A stretch of 64,000 nt of DNA from Branchiostoma floridae (taxonomy: Eukaryota; Chordata; Leptocardii; Amphioxiformes; Branchiostomatidae). Position numbers and translations under genes: made by a program. Shown piece by piece: positions 46,975 to 58,732 of the stretch. The notes beneath the pieces were generated by a model. The model was not told the DNA's origin and searched no databases. It saw only the letters and a list, made by a program, of their open reading frames with translations. How positions within the stretch are numbered: the stretch's first letter is position 1; the number at the start of each line of letters is the position of its first letter. The stretch lies in contig NC_049982.1 in the NCBI RefSeq assembly GCF_000003815.2, positions 28,946,548-29,010,547 on the forward strand, given 5' to 3'.

Positions 46975-49900
46975 ATGCAGGAAGCCCAAGAAGACAACCT
47001 TCACCAGACCTTACTGGATCTGAAGGTGAAAACCTCTGTTTTAGAGGTTCCACAGGTGGAGCGGGAAAAGATGACCAGTAGGACCATGGAGATGGTCAAC
47101 ACGTATGATGACAACATCAGAAACCTGACCTGGGGACCGGTCAAGACATCGGACCAGGGAAGTCTTCCAGCTGTTGACGAAATTGAGGAAGGTCCATCTG
47201 AATATGGTATGGTGAAAAGAATTTTCATACTTGTGTGTAGACCGCTGCCTATGTGTCCACATTGTATTGCCCTTGTTGCAATTTGAATAAATAAAGGAAA
47301 TATAGTAGACAAAAAATAACGGTATGGCAGAATTGCCGCAGAAAGATTACTTTTTTTGCTAAGGAGGTTTCAGATCGTACTCCAGAACAAAGCTGATACA
47401 AAGAAGTTGAAAGAACTAACTTTTCTGTAGTATTTTCCAATTAATTATGATATTTTTCACAGTTTAGTGTGGTTTACAAGATGACAGAACTGAACAAAAT
47501 CACGTGTCAGAAAATGTGACTCCCTGCTTTTCTTTGATGGAAACATAACTGAGTTCACCCTTAGCAACGGCCTTAGCAAAACTTTTGCTAATGATTATGA
47601 ACATTTTTCTTCACTATGAACAACGTTGTACATCTCAACACGTATTCCTCATACNNNNNNNNNNNNNNNNNNNNNNNNNNNNNNNNNNNNNNNNNNNNNN
47701 NNNNNNNNNNNNNNNNNNNNNNNNNNNNNNNNNNNNNNNNNNNNNNNNNNNNNNNNNNNNNNNNNNNNNNNNNNNNNNNNNNNNNNNNNNNNNNNNNNNN
47801 NNNNNNNNNNNNNNNNNNNNNNNNNNNNNNNNNNNNNNNNNNNNNNNNNNNNNNNNNNNNNNNNNNNNNNNNNNNNNNNNNNNNNNNNNNNNNNNNNNNN
47901 NNNNNNGATATTGTCCCTATAAGCTGGCAGATGTGTCATTGTTCACATGGGGGATATGAGGATACCTGAAAATGAATTACCTTGATTTTACATTCTTTTT
48001 AATTTTTTACTCTATAACGTCCTTTAGTAGATCACTGCGTATATATCTATCTAGTATATCATACACAATGAAAAAGGCTCCTTATGGGGATGACAGGACT
48101 CCACATATGTGGCACCATTTAATACGTGTACACGGCACGTGGATGCAGGACTACGTCATGCATATTGAAAATTTATCTAGAAACAAGACCATAAGAAGGG
48201 TCCAGAACAAGGCTACTCTGAGATGAATACAAGTACATTGTAATTTTCTTGATCAAGTTCTCTGACGCATAATTTCGCTCCTGCCATCTTGATAGAAATG
48301 TGACAGTCTTGTTGACTTTTGTACAAAAGAGGGTAATCTTAAGAAAATAAAATTTAATGAGAAAACCAAGCAAACTATGCTGAGGTCGGAAGGTTGGGGT
48401 CGGTCATTCTTTGTGATTACGTATGTGGAACTATGAACAGTCATATGATTAAAGCCCTAGAGTTTTCTTCGTTATTGAGGTTTGGGGCCACCCTAAGAGG
48501 CCCTCGAAAATCAAGTTACCGTCGAAAATTACTGAAATTGCTACGGCTACCCTCATAAGATGCTCAAACAGAATCACGTTGTACAGTACTACGGCACAAG
48601 AAGAATTCTGTACTTTACTTTGTGTACAGATGGCAAGTGAGCTGCACGACAATTTATGCAGGCTATGGTCCGTACAGTTACGGCCCATGCACTCATATTC
48701 ATGGCACGGCCGTTTGTGTAACAGATCATTGTCAGTGCAGGAGATTAATTTAGTCACGTACAGGCATATCTGTTGGATCCGGACATTCAAAACAAGGCAA
48801 GGGGCCAATTATCATGCAAGTTCATTCAGTGTTCCGCATAGTATCTCATTCATAGCAAATAAAGTCATATTACCCGTCTAGATAGCTTCTAATTCATTAC
48901 CAATATCATAAATGTTACCAAGTATGATTAAGAAACTGTTAGAATTGAATGAGAAGTAGATTTAATCGAAAGGTGTTGCTATCGCGTAGTAAAACCCGAC
49001 AGGCCAACACCCCATGGCAGGATAGAAGCCCTGCTGTACATTTGCATATATATTAGGAGAGTCTTAATGAACAAGGCATTCGACCATTCCCTTCTTTACC
49101 GTCACCCCAGCATGGTCCGTACCGTGCTTATCTATGTAAACATTTACAAGTTACAAAAGCAGAACCGAGCGGTATGCAGGTCGCAAATGTTTACTGTTTT
49201 GTCCCATGACCATGACATGACCATGACCATTGCCGTACCAGTAACAGCTTGTGTACAAATATTCATGCCATGAATCTTTGTTTAACAGATCATTATCGGT
49301 GTTGAAGAAGTCACGCAGAAGCATATCTGTTAGATCTGGACGCTAAAAGCTATGCTTTGGTGTTACGCATTGTAACATCTCGTTTCGAGGAAAAAGAGCC
49401 GTTCTTACACTTTTAAACAACTGCTACTTAAGCTTCATAATCAATATCATAAGCGTAACTAAGTATGATGAATAGTGTTGGAATTGAATCAGAAGCAGGC
49501 AACCTAAGCAATATCACAATGTTAAAAGTGGAAATATTCTGAATAAGGCAGTCTGTATAATATTGACATCTAATGCACTATTTTAGCACGTTTACATCAT
49601 TATTTCATAAATTGAGCCGTTAAAAACAGCACGGGAATGAGTTGCACAAGGATTCCAGATCAAGTCCTTATTTTTGGGGGGTGCAATAACTAGGAATATC
49701 CTCGTGCAACTTGTCTCTGCGCTGTTTTTAACCACTCAAAGTATCAAATTATTATGTAAATGTGAGAATACAGTGCAGTAGATGTCAATATCATGCAAAT
49801 TGCCTTATTCAGAATATTTCCACTTTGACGCTGTAATATTGCTTAGGTTGCCTTTAAGTTCCGTTCGAGTTGTGATAAAAATTTTGAGGTCATGTGCCGT

Positions 49901-52900
49901 CATGGTTTACGTCTTGTGGTCATATGCTTGAAGCATTTTCCTTAAAACATGGTTTTATTCATGCCCGGGTAGTTTGTTATCTTAACCCTCAAACCACCGT
50001 ACCTTTTTTGTGACGTAGATTACCGTATGGGGTCAAAACTGACCCCATAACGTTTTGTACAAATACAGTTTTTTTGGTGACTCTTTTTGTGATTTGTATA
50101 TATGTATAGCTTCATTAATCTATGTGAGACAGTTTGACATGATTAGGTGAGAATAATTCTAGCTCATTATCATAAATTATGCAAAAGATCATGAGGACCA
50201 CATTTTGCACTAACGTTATTCAGACAGGGTAAGGTTTTTTTCATGCCCGCACGAACTTCAAAGTCACATAGCCCCTGAATAGCATATGCTAGGGCCACCA
50301 AAGTTGGTACCTTTTGAGAAAATGTTGATAGCAAGCAATTTAAGTGAATAAAAAAAAAATCATCATTTTTCATGTTGCCATGGCAACGGAATTCTGACAG
50401 GCATATCTATTACGCAGTTTTCTAATTTTGGCTTAAACATTCAAGTTTTAAGGTTTTCTTGGCAAACCACACTTGTTCATGACATCTTATAAAATTCAAC
50501 GTAAATTTCATGATTCAATATTCATAATTTAGGCTAATTAGATGACATCATCAGTCAAAGTCCAAGATGGCGGACAATTTAAGCTAAATGACGTCATGGC
50601 GTCGTCATATAACATGATAATGACACAAAAATTGTTACCATAAATTCGTTGCACAAGTACATCATTCTCTGTAAATTTCGTGATCATACGATAAGTAGTT
50701 TAGGCCTGGGTCTCAAAAGTTTGTTTAAAAAAATGCTGGGGTCAGTTTTGACCCCACTGACCCATACATAAACATTCTATGATAACTTAATTAACAATGA
50801 GCCAATCTCGGTAAAAACGTATGAGAAGCTAGAAGACATATATACAAACAAACTCATGGAAGGAATTTTGTTTTCAACCAGAAATGTCATAATGGCACAC
50901 ATTAATATACGTCTGGGGTCAGTTTTGACCCCATACGGTGGTTTGAGGGTTAAAGCAATATAACTTCTGCTTGGAGAGTAGCTAAATGTAATTGGCCCTA
51001 CTTTGCATAACACATGTGTCAGTTCAACAAGCCTTTTCACACTAGTTACCAAGCACGCGCAATGTTGATTTTCTGAGGGCCTTCAACTTTGACATATTAC
51101 CCAGAGTTCCTTTCACCCGCGCGTGCTTGGTAACTATTGTGATAGGGCTTATTTCAACGTTTTCGTAAGCTATAATTCTAGTTACGATGTCTCTACGCAG
51201 AATTGGTAATGCAAGACTTCAACGCTCACTTGGTGAATGCCGGAGTCAACCCAGGTCATCCGACGTTCTTTGGTGCAATTCCCACTGGCGGTGGCACATA
51301 TCCCGCTTCCTTGGGCGCCTTCATTCCCGCAACGTTTGCTACATACTCAGGTGTGTATCCTATGGCACATATACACACACTGTGACAAACCTTTTCATTC
51401 CAAAAGTAATTTAACAGAAAAAAAGTGATTTTTTGAACTAGTTTAACTAATATCCAACACAAAAATTGGACTCACCGAAATTTTCGACTGAATAGCATCA
51501 GTCTTTATCAAGGAATGGAGAATCCACTGCTACCTTGACGTCACGTGACTCAGTGAGCAGTGGATCATAAGTTGCAGGAAGTCTATGGCACCCACCTTCT
51601 CTGTTCATGGATGTTCTTAAGCCCTGATGTCACTGAGGCACGTGTTCTAACTGCATAACGTGGGGTCACGGCAGATGTCGAGTGTACATTCCTTGACAAA
51701 GACTGGTGCTGTTCAGTCGAAAATTTGGGTTGAGTCCAATTTCGTGCTGGGTATTACAGTTAAACTAGTTCAAGAATAACCTCTACCAACACAAATGAAC
51801 TTTCAAGTTTTGAAAAATGTATACTTAAAAAAAAAACAGGTGTCCATTTGAAGAGGACTTCAATTGTTGAGATGGAGAACAAACTGATCACGTGGGTGGC
51901 AGACCTGTTTGGGTATCCCGCAGGGCATGCTGGGAACATCTCATCAGGGGGTTCTCTCGCCACTCTCACAGCGTTAGCTGTCGCATGGGACAGCAGGGAG
52001 CTGAAAGCAGCAGACTTTCACAGGTAACCCTTTTGCCTTTCTTTTCACCAGCTTCTACCAGAGCCGCCAAACGTGTATGTCAGGCGATTGTCCTGGCGTA
52101 TCCGCCTGCGATTCGTCCATTTCGCTGCGCATGCGTTACAGCTGACCTGTCGTCAGCCAATCGTCTTACGGTCAAGCGGCATATTGATTGGTTGGTTGAT
52201 GGCCTACCGGTATACCCTCCAACAACAGGAGGGTGGGAATCTGGTTGGCTGATGGCTGGGTACGCCAGGGCTTTTACATGTCATTTACAAGCGGCTGGTC
52301 TAGCATACTCTATTGTTACGTTATTACTTTAATTCCATCTTATAGCTAGTTGTCTTATACAACACGTTTGCCTTACATTGTACCTGTTTTACAAATGTTG
52401 TGCAATAATATTTGACATAACTTGATCATAAACACTAGTCTGCAGATAGGTTTTGATGGGAAATCATGTTAATTTTTCTATGACTTCAATGATAATGGTT
52501 AATGAGGAAATACCACAATACTACTGAAATTCGAAAAATTAATAAATCTTGTTATGTCTTTCATTTCTCTCCGTCCAAAGATGCGTGATCTATTGTAGCG
52601 AGTTTGCCCATGATGCCGTAAAGAAGGGACTTCGAGCCGTTGGGATGAGGGAAGCTACTCTGAGGACAGTTCAGGTGGACAAGTTGTTCAAGATGACAGC
52701 AGCGGCTCTCGAAAGACAGATCTTGGAGGACAAGAAAGTAAGACAATTCTGTAACTACTGAACACTTTTTCAACATTACACATTCTCCTCCACATAAGTC
52801 TTATTCAAAGATTGTTGCTTTTAAGACTTACACTTACACTTCTTCACATTTACCCTATTTTGTACAATTACCTCTTTAACCTACGTGACTAGTTAAAAGT

Positions 52901-55063
52901 GACAAGAAAACAGAGGGAGTTTTTTCTAAGTCAACTTTCCTTCATGTAAGATTACCTTGCAGCAGAAATCTTGCTTTACTGTAACGCCCCCCCCCCCTTC
53001 ATTAAACTGGGATTTCTTTATTTCTTTATTTCTTTATTTGAATTTACCACATGCAAAAACAAGTGTAAGTGAGGACAAAACAGGTGTATCAACACCTTTA
53101 CATTTACAATGGGGGACGATATTGACTTCTAATCACTTTGACCCATTGTTGACGTCACGCTTGCATGGGTTCACGTGACTGAGCAATTGGGCCATCATTA
53201 AAAAAGGCCAAATCCATAGAGTGGTTTTCTGATGGTTAACGGTTCAACATGGAACATTGAAACCTATTTTTTACAATTCTCTGCGCATACTTAGGCAGGT
53301 TTGTTGCCCTTTCTGGTGGCGGCAACTGTGGGCACCACGCTGACCGGAAGTGTGGATCCTGTGAACGACATCGCTGACGTGTGTGACCGTCACCAACTCT
53401 GGCTCCACGTTGATGCCGCGTATGGAGGGTTCTTCGCTCTCTGTGACGAAGTGAAACAGCTGTTTGCTGGTGTTGAGCGGAGCGATTCCATTGTAGTTAA
53501 TCCACACAAAGGTGCGTATTTATTTATATTTATAAAGAAAAGGAACCAATTCTAATTTTACGTCTAATGCTTGAGAGACCATCGGTGGTTTGCCATTAAT
53601 GTATACACGTGAAATGTTTTCATACAAGATTTCGTGACTAGGGCCTTGGTCACACTTCGATCACACGATCGTAAAGCAATGCCATTCTTGGTCCAATCGT
53701 GAATGTACAATGTAAAATTCAAGATTGCATGTACATGCCGTGTATATGATGAGAAGACAATTGTCCAGGATTGGCGTCAGAGGTTGATCAAATCACAGCA
53801 TGTTTGGAATTCTACATCAAAATCGTACGCCGACCCGCAACGAATGTGGCCGTATAGTAAGCAACTACCCTTCTGTATCTATACATAAGAATATTACCCT
53901 TTGATTATAATGATTATTATCATCGTATTTATTTTTAGGGTTGTTTGTACCCTGTGGTGTTGGCGTTCTGGTGGTGAAAGATGGAAAGAAGCTCCAACAG
54001 TGCTGTTCCATGGATCACACACCTACCTACTTCAGGGGAGCTCCAATGTTTTCAGCTGAACATCTGTCTCCATCTGAACTCTCCTTTGAACTCACCAGGC
54101 CTTTCAGGTGAAAGTATCCTTTACTCGTTCAAAGCCATATATTTTCTTAACCGCATATTATAGTTTAGTCATAACCATCGAAAGAGACGCAGAAAAAAAT
54201 TCTAAACTTGAAGGTGATCTCGGAATAGACTAAGCTCTCAGTTAAGCTAGAATATAAGTCAAAATTATTCCCACAACTTTCGTGGTGTATATATCACCTC
54301 TTAAGTCCTTGGGCTACAGAGCTGTGGAATTACTAACAGCAGTGGTTGTTTAACTAACATTATCTTTATACTAAAAAGGAACAAATCGGCACTATTTAAC
54401 AGTATTTAAACTCATGACCATCTAATATATACCATCCTACAGGATATTGCACTGGTTGAATTAAGCTGTGCTCAATAACAGATTCAACGTTGGTATAGCA
54501 TAAAAATTGTCTTCTTCACAGAGGTGCTCAGATGTGGCTGCCACTGAAAATGTTTGGTGTTGGAGTTTTCCGTGAGGCGCTGAAAGAGAAACTTCTACTG
54601 GCACGGTACCTCTATGGGAAACTGAAAGGTGAAATTTTCCTTTGCTTTAGAATCACAGCTATGATTGTAATTATAAGCATATTTAACAACAAAAATGGTA
54701 AAAAAATGTGATTCAATTTTCTATTTTAATGTTCTTATTCTTCGTCAATAATATACGCATTTGTTGACGCATCGTACAGAAACGGGTCAGTTCGAGCTGC
54801 CACTGGAGCCGAAACTCACCGTGGTCCTGTTCCGTGCTACAGCGCCACCTGGCGTCGACAGCAACAACTTCAACCAACAGCTCTTTGACGGCCTGAATTC
54901 TGACGGGAAAATCTTCATGACGCCCGCCGTACTTTCCGATCAGTTTTACCTGCGTGTCTGTGTCCTGTGCTTCAGGACCCACATTGAACATCTTGATCTT
55001 TGCTTCTCTTTGATCCAAGAGAAACGTCTGCATATTTGGGAATTACTTCGCTGTGATGCCTAA
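46975..55063 (+). CDS. Group II PLP-dependent decarboxylase, HKG type (8 exons)
   Basis: Exons: 46975-47206, 51201-51350, 51840-52023, 52581-52737, 53295-53511, 53939-54107, 54522-54628, 54780-55063. GT/AG borders and continuous phases give 499 aa, a normal length. The ATG follows an in-frame TAG at 46948. Visible features: GHPTFFGAIPTGG, VEMENKLITWVADLFGYP, GNISSGGSLATLTAL, ICYCSEFAHDAVKK-like VIYCSEFAHDAV, AGLLPFLVAATVGTT, LHVDAAYGGF (D281 contacts the PLP ring nitrogen) and SIVVNPHKG with the Schiff-base lysine K313. Animal DOPA, histidine and glutamate decarboxylases have HKW or HKM here. HKG followed by LFVPCGVGVLVV is closer to bacterial tyrosine/diaminobutyrate-type enzymes. It probably decarboxylates an aromatic or other amino acid in the cytosol; the substrate is undetermined. 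Intron 1 (4 kb) contains an assembly gap, which could hide an extra exon, though the phases join without one. Confidence 0.92.
47655..47906. other. Assembly gap (252 N)
   Basis: A run of N inside decarboxylase intron 1. Frames crossing it are meaningless. Confidence 1.
47940..48125. repeat. Dispersed repeat, copy 1
   Basis: ACATGGGGGATATGAGGATACCTGAAAATGAATTAC and CACAATGAAAAAGGCTCC recur in diverged form at 61290-61470. The family is unknown. Confidence 0.6.
48640..48960. repeat. Diverged ~320-bp direct repeat, copy 1
   Basis: Shares TAACAGATCATTGTCAGTG, GGCATATCTGTTGGATCCGG and CAATATCATAAATGTTACC order with 49200-49497. Confidence 0.6.
49180..49497. repeat. Diverged ~320-bp direct repeat, copy 2
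   Basis: TAACAGATCATTATCGGTG, AGCATATCTGTTAGATCTGG and CAATATCATAAGCGTAAC match copy 1 in order. Confidence 0.6.
49498..49852. mobile_element. MITE with GGCAACCTAAGCAATAT termini
   Basis: The left end GGCAACCTAAGCAATATCAC and the inverted right end GGCAACCTAAGCAATATTAC pair. The arms continue through GTGGAAATATTCTGAATAAG. A second inner pair, AAAAACAGC(A/G)C...GTTGCAC, surrounds the centre. 355 bp, non-coding. Confidence 0.85.
49986..50949. mobile_element. piggyBac-like non-autonomous element (TTAA, CCCT ends)
   Basis: TTAA (49982-49985 and 50950-50953) flanks ends that read CCCTCAAACCACCGTA on both strands, as in piggyBac-type elements. A subterminal palindrome TGGGGTCAAAACTGACCCCA is present at both ends (near 50030 and 50912), with a further copy near 50735. 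No transposase ORF. It contains a unit (about 50345-50440) that recurs inverted at 60230-60330. Lies in decarboxylase intron 1. Confidence 0.85.
51037..51142. repeat. Small inverted-repeat element
   Basis: AGTTACCAAGCACGCGC (51045) faces GCGCGTGCTTGGTAACT (51120). About 100 bp, ending just before decarboxylase exon 2. Confidence 0.7.
51432..51778. mobile_element. Penelope-like solo foldback (inverted terminal repeats)
   Basis: Arms of about 87 bp face each other: left TTGAACTAGTTTAACTAA...CGAAATTTTCGACTGAATAG...ATCAAGGAATGG (51435-51521), right inverted at 51688-51775. Same edge family as 42205-42530. Lies in decarboxylase intron 2. Confidence 0.75.
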
Positions 55064-55183
55064 ACTTTTACAGTTAACTACCATTGTATGATATGGTGTT
55101 TAAAAAGGTGTTTTGACGAAACCTATACACTTCTTGTTTGTTTGTTTCTTTGTTTATTCACACAGCAAGGAAATGCATAAATC

Positions 55184-55189
55184 AATAAA
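55184..55189 (+). terminator. AATAAA polyadenylation signal, decarboxylase
   Basis: First AATAAA after the stop codon, 121 bp downstream. A second one lies at 55576-55581; either may be used. Confidence 0.45.
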
Positions 55190-56389
55190 CGGTAGATATG
55201 AACAAGTGTAGGTGGACGCCCATGTACGCATCACATATCCAAACAAACATACATACATACATGTATGTATACGTACACATCCCTGGCATTGCAGGTATAA
55301 ATTCGTTCACGTTGGAGTCTACTGTCTAATTGCTCAGTGATTGATTAATGTAGAAATGAGCTCTCTACACACAAAACGTTTTAACTTGAAGTATGACCAT
55401 GTTATATCATCGTGGACTACGTAACCCATTTGCTGTTAAATAGTTTTTTTATTGTTATTGTTACAGTATTTGTCTTTGTTACCTGCAATCTTTATTTTCA
55501 GAGGTGATGTTGATATTATCTACATTATCTGCTGTAGTTCATCATCTCTGCCCCCCCGTACATTCTTTGATGATCAATAAAAAAAGTCTTACCAACACTG
55601 CCCTTGCTGTTGATCTAACAGTCTTTTTCTAACAGTATTTAGTAGAACAGTTCTTGAAAGGTATCCTCATAGTTTGTGCTTGGCCTTGAAGTAAGCACAG
55701 TGTTATACTCTAAATGAATAGCAGGTGGATTCGTGGTCAATTGTGCAATCTTAGACAGCGCGGCTTTGCTTACAATTACAAGTCACTGTTGTAAGAATGT
55801 TGGGAATAGAAGATCAGTGTCGTACATTTTTGACTGATATAAATTTGTTTTTAATACCATCCAAGACCTCCAAAGTGATCTTAGGAACAAACAAGGCACA
55901 AGGAATCGGAGAGTATCAATTCGTCCTGTGACAAACCTTTTTATCATGGCATATTGAATTTTTCGTTAATTAATTATATCATTTTAACCCGTAGGATATC
56001 ATTTTAGTTTCCAATACTGTTCTCTAAATCAGCGTTTATGAATAGTGGTTTACTACCTATTGTTATTTTTTGTTATTATGATTTGTTTTTGGTATTGGTT
56101 TATTCAAATCGAGGATTTAGGATCATTCATCATCATCGATCATCGGTCGACGTGATCACACATGTTCGCACATGTTTACACACGGCGGGGTTATACCGCC
56201 CCTTACGGGGTGACATACCCTTTCGCTGGCTAATTACAAGACGGGAATGCGCCAGGTCTCCCGTCCGGGTGAATGATGTAAATCACCACGTGGCTGATAC
56301 GAGACAGAGGTTCGCCAGGCCACCATCCGGGTGATTTGAAGTGAATCACCAACTCCAAAAGGATTTGTACCATCTCACACCGCACCATC
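55190..56389. other. Spacer downstream of the decarboxylase
   Basis: No gene recognised. ACATACATACATGTATGTATAC near 55248 is a short simple repeat. Confidence 0.4.
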
Positions 56390-56612
56390 GCACGTGTGGG
56401 TGTGGCTCTCCCCATACACAGGACCTCCATTTAATGTCCTATCCGAGGGACGGCCCTAGCCGAAGCTAGGTACTCATTTTCACCTGAGTAAAGTGAGGAA
56501 AGTAGTGTAAAGTGCCTTTCCCAAGGGCACAAGATCGGTGATACGGCAGTCGGATTCGAACCGGAGACCTCTCGGTCCCGATGCGAACATGCTGCCACTG
56601 ATCTACCGGTCC
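56390..56612 (-). mobile_element. Full-headed Deu/V-SINE-like element
   Basis: Read on the minus strand from 56612: TGTGGGACCGGTAGATCAGTGG (A-box region), then CTCCGGTTCGAATCCGAC (an intact B-box). The body contains CCCTTGGGAAAGGCACTTTAC, CTCACTTTACTCAGGTGAAA, and GATAGGACATTAAATGGAGG. This is a tRNA-derived SINE with an intact Pol III promoter, not a tRNA gene. Confidence 0.85.
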
Positions 56613-57295
56613 CACAGGATCATTGAATTTGTCTACCACTACTTATATTGTATAAAATTAAGACTTCTCGAGTTTTTAGGTAAAGCAAATTTCAGTATGA
56701 ACACTGATGGTACTGGCTTTATTGTCTTTTGGGTCAAACAAAGTTTAGATTAAACTTTTGACCCAACCTGGCGCCAAAGCTGGACAGCGCCGTTTGTTTA
56801 CTGTTAACCTAGGTCTCTAAAAACATGGCTAGGGGCCCAGTTCAATTGGGGGACACAACGTATTTGCAAAGGCGATATCACGCCACGAAAACTATTCTCT
56901 AAAATGTTGATGGTCATTTGTGATTTGTCGTTTAAGCGTTACAGCAGTTAGAAGGCCCCATAAGCCCAGCCCCCGATCTCAGATTGATCAAAAAGTTGAG
57001 ATGACTACACGCTGTGATACGCTTCAGGAACAGAACAGAACAATGGTGACTGGCCAGTAATTAAGTGACGGTTTTCAAACCTGAAATCTAATTACTTGGA
57101 AAATAGTTAGAAGGAATATTCCACTATATCCTGTTTTTGGCTCTCAGTGTTGTCAACAAGCCTTTAGTACGCAGTGCGTGAATTGTTAGCTCACGAAAAG
57201 GGTCGTTGACATGACCTGGGGCAGCTCCAGACTCCACCATTTAAAACCACACAAAGGTTTTACAGTTCGATGGGAATTGTTAAAGCTTTAGAGAC
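56613..57295. other. Spacer, no gene seen
   Basis: The part near 57186-57300 (TCGTTGACATGACCTGG, ACACAAAGGTTTTACAG) resembles 58035-58105 (TTCATTGACATGGCCTTG, ACACAAAAGCTTTTAAACCG), a diverged direct repeat around the palindrome below. Confidence 0.45.
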
Positions 57296-57299
57296 TCAC

Positions 57300-57334
57300 A
57301 TTAAGGACGTCTTATTTGATATAAGACGTCCTTG
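57300..57334. repeat. Perfect small hairpin
   Basis: AAGGACGTCTTAT faces ATAAGACGTCCTT across a 5-nt loop. Confidence 0.85.
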
Positions 57335-57483
57335 GTGCTCACACGTAGACCTTGGAAAGCAGCGAGGCCTAAAGTCACAGCAGGTGTCAGTGCAGAGTTA
57401 TGGAAAGTATGCCAGTTTCTGCTTAAAAATTGGTAGCTCGCTGAATCTGAGGACATTTATATCGAGAGCTGCGGAAAGGATGT

Positions 57484-57793
57484 TACCCTTAAGGTTATAT
57501 CACTCAGTTCACCAAATGAACGCGCCTCCAAGTGTTTCCAAGCTCAACTAATTCGGTTGCCGCAGACCAAAAATAAGGTGTTGAACGTTAGGAATTTCAT
57601 ATTTTTGACACATTTCACTCAGGATTATGTAAGATGTTAACCTAATCCTGAGTGAAATGTATGTCAAAAATATAAAAATTCCTAACGTTTACCACTAACA
57701 TCTTACTAAGTATTCATGGTCTATTGCAACCGAATTAGTTGAGCTTAGAAAGACGCGTTCCTTTGGTGAAATGAGTGATATAACCTTAAGGGC
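57484..57793. repeat. Large palindrome, ~150-bp arms
   Basis: CCCTTAAGGTTATATCACTC opens the left arm and is inverted at the right end. Arms continue through AAGCTCAACTAATTCGGTTG and TTTCACTCAGGATTA, with a spacer of about 15 nt. Arms differ by scattered changes and small indels. Non-coding. Confidence 0.88.
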
Positions 57794-58254
57794 TAATCCG
57801 GATGCTAAAAGCGACGGCCTTCTTCGATCGCCTTCTAATCCATTAGACAACTGCTTGATGTCTGCAAAATAAGATTTTAAAATTCTAAACGACTGGCTTT
57901 TTCACTCTCCTCTTAATCAAAACGCGGTATTCTTCCACCACATTTTCTTTCATCTTGCTTCCATCACACTATAGCTAGTTGCGATTATGATATCTAAAAT
58001 TAACGAATTTGGTGCTATCTTCCGTAGCCTTGAAAGTTCATTGACATGGCCTTGTGTAACTCAGGATCACACAAAAGCTTTTAAACCGTTACGATTAAAG
58101 ACTTAGTGCATGTGGCCAGAGGCCATAACAATCTGGAGACACGTGTACCTACCATAGAGCCCACTCAAGGCTAGGGGGGCATGGTCAGGATTTCAACCAG
58201 ACACGCCCTCTTCAGATGGTATGGCGTAGCGTTTGTTTGTGGCGTAAGCAAGTC

Positions 58255-58412
58255 CTGATGCTATAAAAGGCGGACAGATCTTCGATTTGCGGCAGACTGC
58301 GGAGGGACTACTGGACTTGGAGAGGTCGCTACTTTGTATCTTGGTCAGCACCTGCACATCTGTACCCCATTAACACCGGGATAGTCTAAGAATACACAAC
58401 TGTGAGTAAAGT
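58255..58412 (+). promoter_or_regulatory. Candidate TATA promoter and untranslated leader
   Basis: TGCTATAAAAGGCGG at 58259 is a strong TATA match. About 145 bp downstream lies CAACTGTGAGTAAAG, a good splice donor. This could be a first, non-coding exon of a plus-strand gene or the edge of a retroelement. No downstream exon was identified inside the window. Confidence 0.3.
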
Positions 58413-58441
58413 ACTTATCGCTCGGCTCGTTATGCGCTTTC

Positions 58442-58732
58442 TTCAGTAAAGCTAAGTGCACAACCCGCCGTACGTACGTGCAATTTGTCCGTACGTTTTT
58501 TGGGGAGGTCACGTCCGCCACGTTTTTCTGAAAACGTTCAGGCTGTACGGGGCAGGCGATGGCACACAACGTTTTGCCTGTGCACGTAAAGTTCTACGGC
58601 GTGTCTGCGTGCTCCAAATCCGTCGATTCCCTACGAGTTCGTACGGAGTTATTTACCACTTACGGATTGCCCACGTTTTGGCACGTAGACAGCACGTATT
58701 TGCACTTACGGCGGGTTGTGCCCTTAGCTTTA
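58442..58732. mobile_element. CGTACG-rich MITE, copy C (complete)
   Basis: Both ends read GTAAAGCTAAG(T/G)GCACAACCCGCCGTA inward, the best preserved termini of the three copies. The body shares CAGGCTGTACGGGGCAGGC and CGATGGCACACAACGTTTTG with copies A and B. Confidence 0.78.

Noticed and set aside
47585-47969. ORFs spanning 47655-47906
   Set aside because: They are readings through an assembly gap.
51892-52332. 146-codon plus-strand ORF
   Set aside because: Out-of-frame shadow of decarboxylase exon 3 running into its intron.
56538-56612. tRNA gene suggested by GGTTCGAATCC box
   Set aside because: The cloverleaf does not close and the sequence runs on into a SINE body.
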